Translations under genes and position numbers: made by a program
The notes under the pieces: model-generated
The model's database searches: none
What the model was told of the DNA's origin: nothing
Seen by the model: only the letters and a program-made list of their open reading frames with translations
Assembly (NCBI GenBank): GCA_002914805.1
Contig: JXTB01000583.1
Location: forward strand, 62,001-126,000
Source: Parasponia andersonii
Taxonomy: Eukaryota > Streptophyta > Magnoliopsida > Rosales > Cannabaceae
Length of the DNA stretch: 64,000 bases
Direction of reading: 5' to 3'
In this document: positions 61,560-64,000 of the stretch, in pieces
How positions within the stretch are numbered: position 1 is the first letter of the stretch
Layout of the letters: every line of letters starts with the position of its first letter

Positions 61560-63560
61560 CTTAGAAAAATACACTTCATAGATCTAGGTTCTAATTTTCT
61601 CTTATCAATACGGGAATAGACAGGACATCCAAATATTTTTCAAATCAGAATAATTAGTAGGAGTATCAAACTATACCTTTTCTAGAGTCTTTTGCTCGAT
61701 AGTTGTTAAAGCTTATTGATTAATCTGAAAATAGGCTATAGAAGCAGTAACTACCCAAAAGGACTTAGGTAAATGAGCATTAGAGAGCATACAACATACT
61801 CTCTCCATCAAAGTCCTATTCATATGATCTACCGTACTATTTTTTTGCGGAGTATGGCGAATTTTTAACTGCCTTATGATTCTTTTTTACTTGCAAAAAA
61901 TTTTAAATTTATCAGAACAAAACTCTAAGATATTATCAGTGCGGAGACGTTTAATTCACTTCACTGTCTATTTCTTGATTATAATCTTCCACTCTTTGAA
62001 TGTAGGTAACACATCATTCTTCTACTTATGCCTCAGGAAGAATACCCAAAGCTTTATAGAGAAATAATCGATGATCGTTAGAAAATATCTAGCACTTCCC
62101 TTAGAAGGCACCTAGATGGTCCTTAGAGATCAGAATGTATATAATCAAGTGTTCCCTTTGTGTTGCAGATGTCTTTTGTAAATCTGACTCTCTTCTGCTT
62201 CCCAAAACACAATGCTCACAAAACTTCAGTTTACTAATACTCTGCGTATCAAGAAGTCTTCTTTTGCTCAATTCAGCCATGTCATTCTTACTCATATACC
62301 CAAGACATATATACTAAAGTCTAGTAACTTCATCATCTAATAACGAAAGAGTAGAGACAGCTGCTTCACAAGTAACTATAAAACCCAGCAAGATATATAA
62401 TTCTGTAAACCTTTTCTGGCCCTTCATCACGACAAGAGCTCCTCTGGAAACCTTTCGAACTCCACATTCACTAGTATACTTATACCCTTTTGAATTAAGA
62501 GTACTCAAAGAGATCAGATTTCTCTTTAAATTTGGAACATGTCTCATGCCACCAAGAGTCCTGATAATTCTATCAAACATCTTAATTTTGACTATTCCAA
62601 ACCAGTAATTTTACAAGGCGTATTTTTTCATCAAAAGTGCACCTTTAGATACTATTTCATCTGTCGAAAACTAGTCCCTATTTAGACATATATGAAAGGT
62701 GCAATCTAAATTAAGTATCTAGTCATCACAAGATTTGGAGTCGCCATCAGAAACAACTAAGAGTTTTCCATCACTGATATCATCTTCAGTAATACTGACT
62801 TCACCGGTATTTTCAGTTTGTCTCTCCTTTTGATTAGTAGCAGCCCTCTCATTCTTGTTTTGAAGCTTATAGCGTTCAGATTTGATATGGCCATTTTTCT
62901 TGTAATAATTGTAAGTTTTATTTTTATTTCTAGATTTTGATCTGCCTCTATTATCACTACCAAAATTCCTCTCTTTTGTTCTTCCTCCAACAATGAGACC
63001 CTCTTCATGAGTCTTAGTCCAGTGACAATCTGATTCATCTTTTCCTTAGAGAGTAGATAATCATAAATCACACTCAAAGTCAGGGATTTACGACTATATA
63101 AAATAGTATCTCTAAAAGGCTTACATGAACGGGGCAATGAATACAGTCAAATCAACGCTAAATCCTCATACTCATATTTAACCTCCAAAGCTTCCAGATT
63201 AGAAATAATTTCCTTAAAGACTTTATGCGATCTTCTAAAGACGTACCTTCTATCATATGATGAGAATACAGTTGTTGTTTCTAATGCAGCATATTGGGTA
63301 GACTTTTCGTCATGCACAGTTGCTCTAATTTCAACCACAAAGCAACAATAGTTTTCTCTTTTAAAACGTTATGTAATATTTGATTCGATAGATGTAGTTG
63401 AATCTGAGATAGAACTTTTCAATCCCTACACTATTTTTCCTCTATTGATAATGATGAGGGCATTACATTAATCCCTAACAGTGCGTCGTCCAAATCCAAT
63501 TGTGCGAGCATAACCCGTATCTTAACCTGCCATAATGAAAACCTACTGCCGTGATCTAAA
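61560..63560 (-). pseudogene. gag, protease and integrase regions of the Copia element
   Basis: Gag lies at about 62757-63560 (for example LEALEVKYEYEDLALI at 63147-63338, then a basic knuckle-like part near 62900). The GAG-pre-integrase block is at 62314-62580 (MRHVPNLKRNLISLSTLNSK, RGALVVMKGQKR) and continues at 62101-62295 (LKFCEHCVLG). Integrase pieces include LRTDNILEFCS and DHMNRTLMERVCCMLSNAHL (61780-61960). The frame is broken many times. Confidence 0.75.
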
Positions 63561-63631
63561 AGCAGAATATCATATCTCATAGTTGCTATTTTCATAGCCA
63601 AACCTAGATTAAAAGCTCTGATATCAATTTC

Positions 63632-64000
63632 TTAAGAATTAACAAACAATAATTGACAAAATAATGAAAACAAGTACATACAGATTTAAATAGAAAACCT
63701 TAATCAATAATAACTACTAGTAGAGAAGGAAATTTTACTATGTCAAAAATAAAGTATAGAATGTAAAGTTTTACATGGCCAAAGCCAAAATATATATAAT
63801 TCAATAACCCTAAAATACATATGTGTACCGATGAATGAGATCGGTGGTGGGCTTTAAGATCAGGTATATCGGCCCAATCTCTCTACTTCCACCACAGATA
63901 TCAAAAAATTCTCTCAATTATAAAATGCTATATTTGTCGCACTATGAAGCTTTCGAGCTGAGGCAAATAGAATTCGAGTTATAAACTCTAATAGTTTATT
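63632..64000 (-). repeat. 5' LTR of the Copia element (partial, to window end)
   Basis: Paired with 59187-59549; its outer end is at or just beyond the window edge. It abuts the primer-binding site at its left border. Confidence 0.85.

Larger units (their letters stand above)
59187..64000 (-). mobile_element. Copia retrotransposon, minus strand, runs off the window
   Basis: The 3' LTR is 59187-59549 and the 5' LTR starts at 63632 and continues past 64000. Both begin TGTTAGAGTTTAT on the minus strand. The primer-binding site AATTGATATCAGAGC is at about 63614-63630. The order gag, protease, integrase, reverse transcriptase, RNase H is the Copia order. Stops and frameshifts are spread throughout, so it is inactive. 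It differs from the truncated Copia at 31694-34458 in its LTRs and sequence, though the pre-integrase blocks are similar. Confidence 0.9.

Overview
The window is nuclear DNA from a eudicot plant. The evidence is a 13-exon gene with GT-AG introns, a tandem family of tau-class glutathione S-transferase (GSTU) genes with the usual single intron, plant-type LTR retrotransposons (Copia, and a Tat-like Ty3/gypsy with two RNase H domains), an L1-type LINE, many MITEs and very AT-rich intergenic DNA. The species cannot be named from this sequence; a woody rosid would fit but is a guess. A 38-base N gap and four isolated N bases show it is a draft assembly.

Layout. 1-8140: one intact gene on the minus strand, the plant Polycomb-associated coiled-coil protein BLISTER, reconstructed as 13 coding exons and 796 residues. 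8140-16850: gene-free DNA with a MITE, a degenerate tandem array, and a 2.6 kb LTR element whose 5-bp target duplication is still perfect. 16850-45310: a GSTU cluster, all on the minus strand: pseudogene (16856-18222), pseudogene (26698-28131), intact gene (38897-40625) and a 3' fragment (45043-45310). Two intronless Rab2/RABB1-like copies lie between the first two GSTUs; one is dead and one is largely open but holds an N at the P-loop. The spaces contain a broken LINE, rearranged LTR pieces, a truncated Copia element, fold-back elements and a SINE. 45326-57684: a 12.4 kb Tat-like Ty3/gypsy element with 0.79 kb LTRs, a decayed gag-pol, two tandem arrays and a decayed antisense ORF. 57685-64000: an old LTR-like remnant carrying nested MITEs, then a Copia element on the minus strand that runs off the window.

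Probably functional genes are BLISTER (a regulator of development and stress responses) and one GSTU (cytosolic glutathione conjugation, detoxification); the second Rab copy is uncertain. The rest is gene-family decay and layered transposon insertion. I found no rRNA, CRISPR, organellar insert or convincing tRNA gene. The most useful observations are the haplotype-like duplication joined by one N at 42374, the antisense ORF of the Tat-like element, the inverted LTR pieces near 30.9 kb, and the GSTU and Rab copies caught at different stages of decay.
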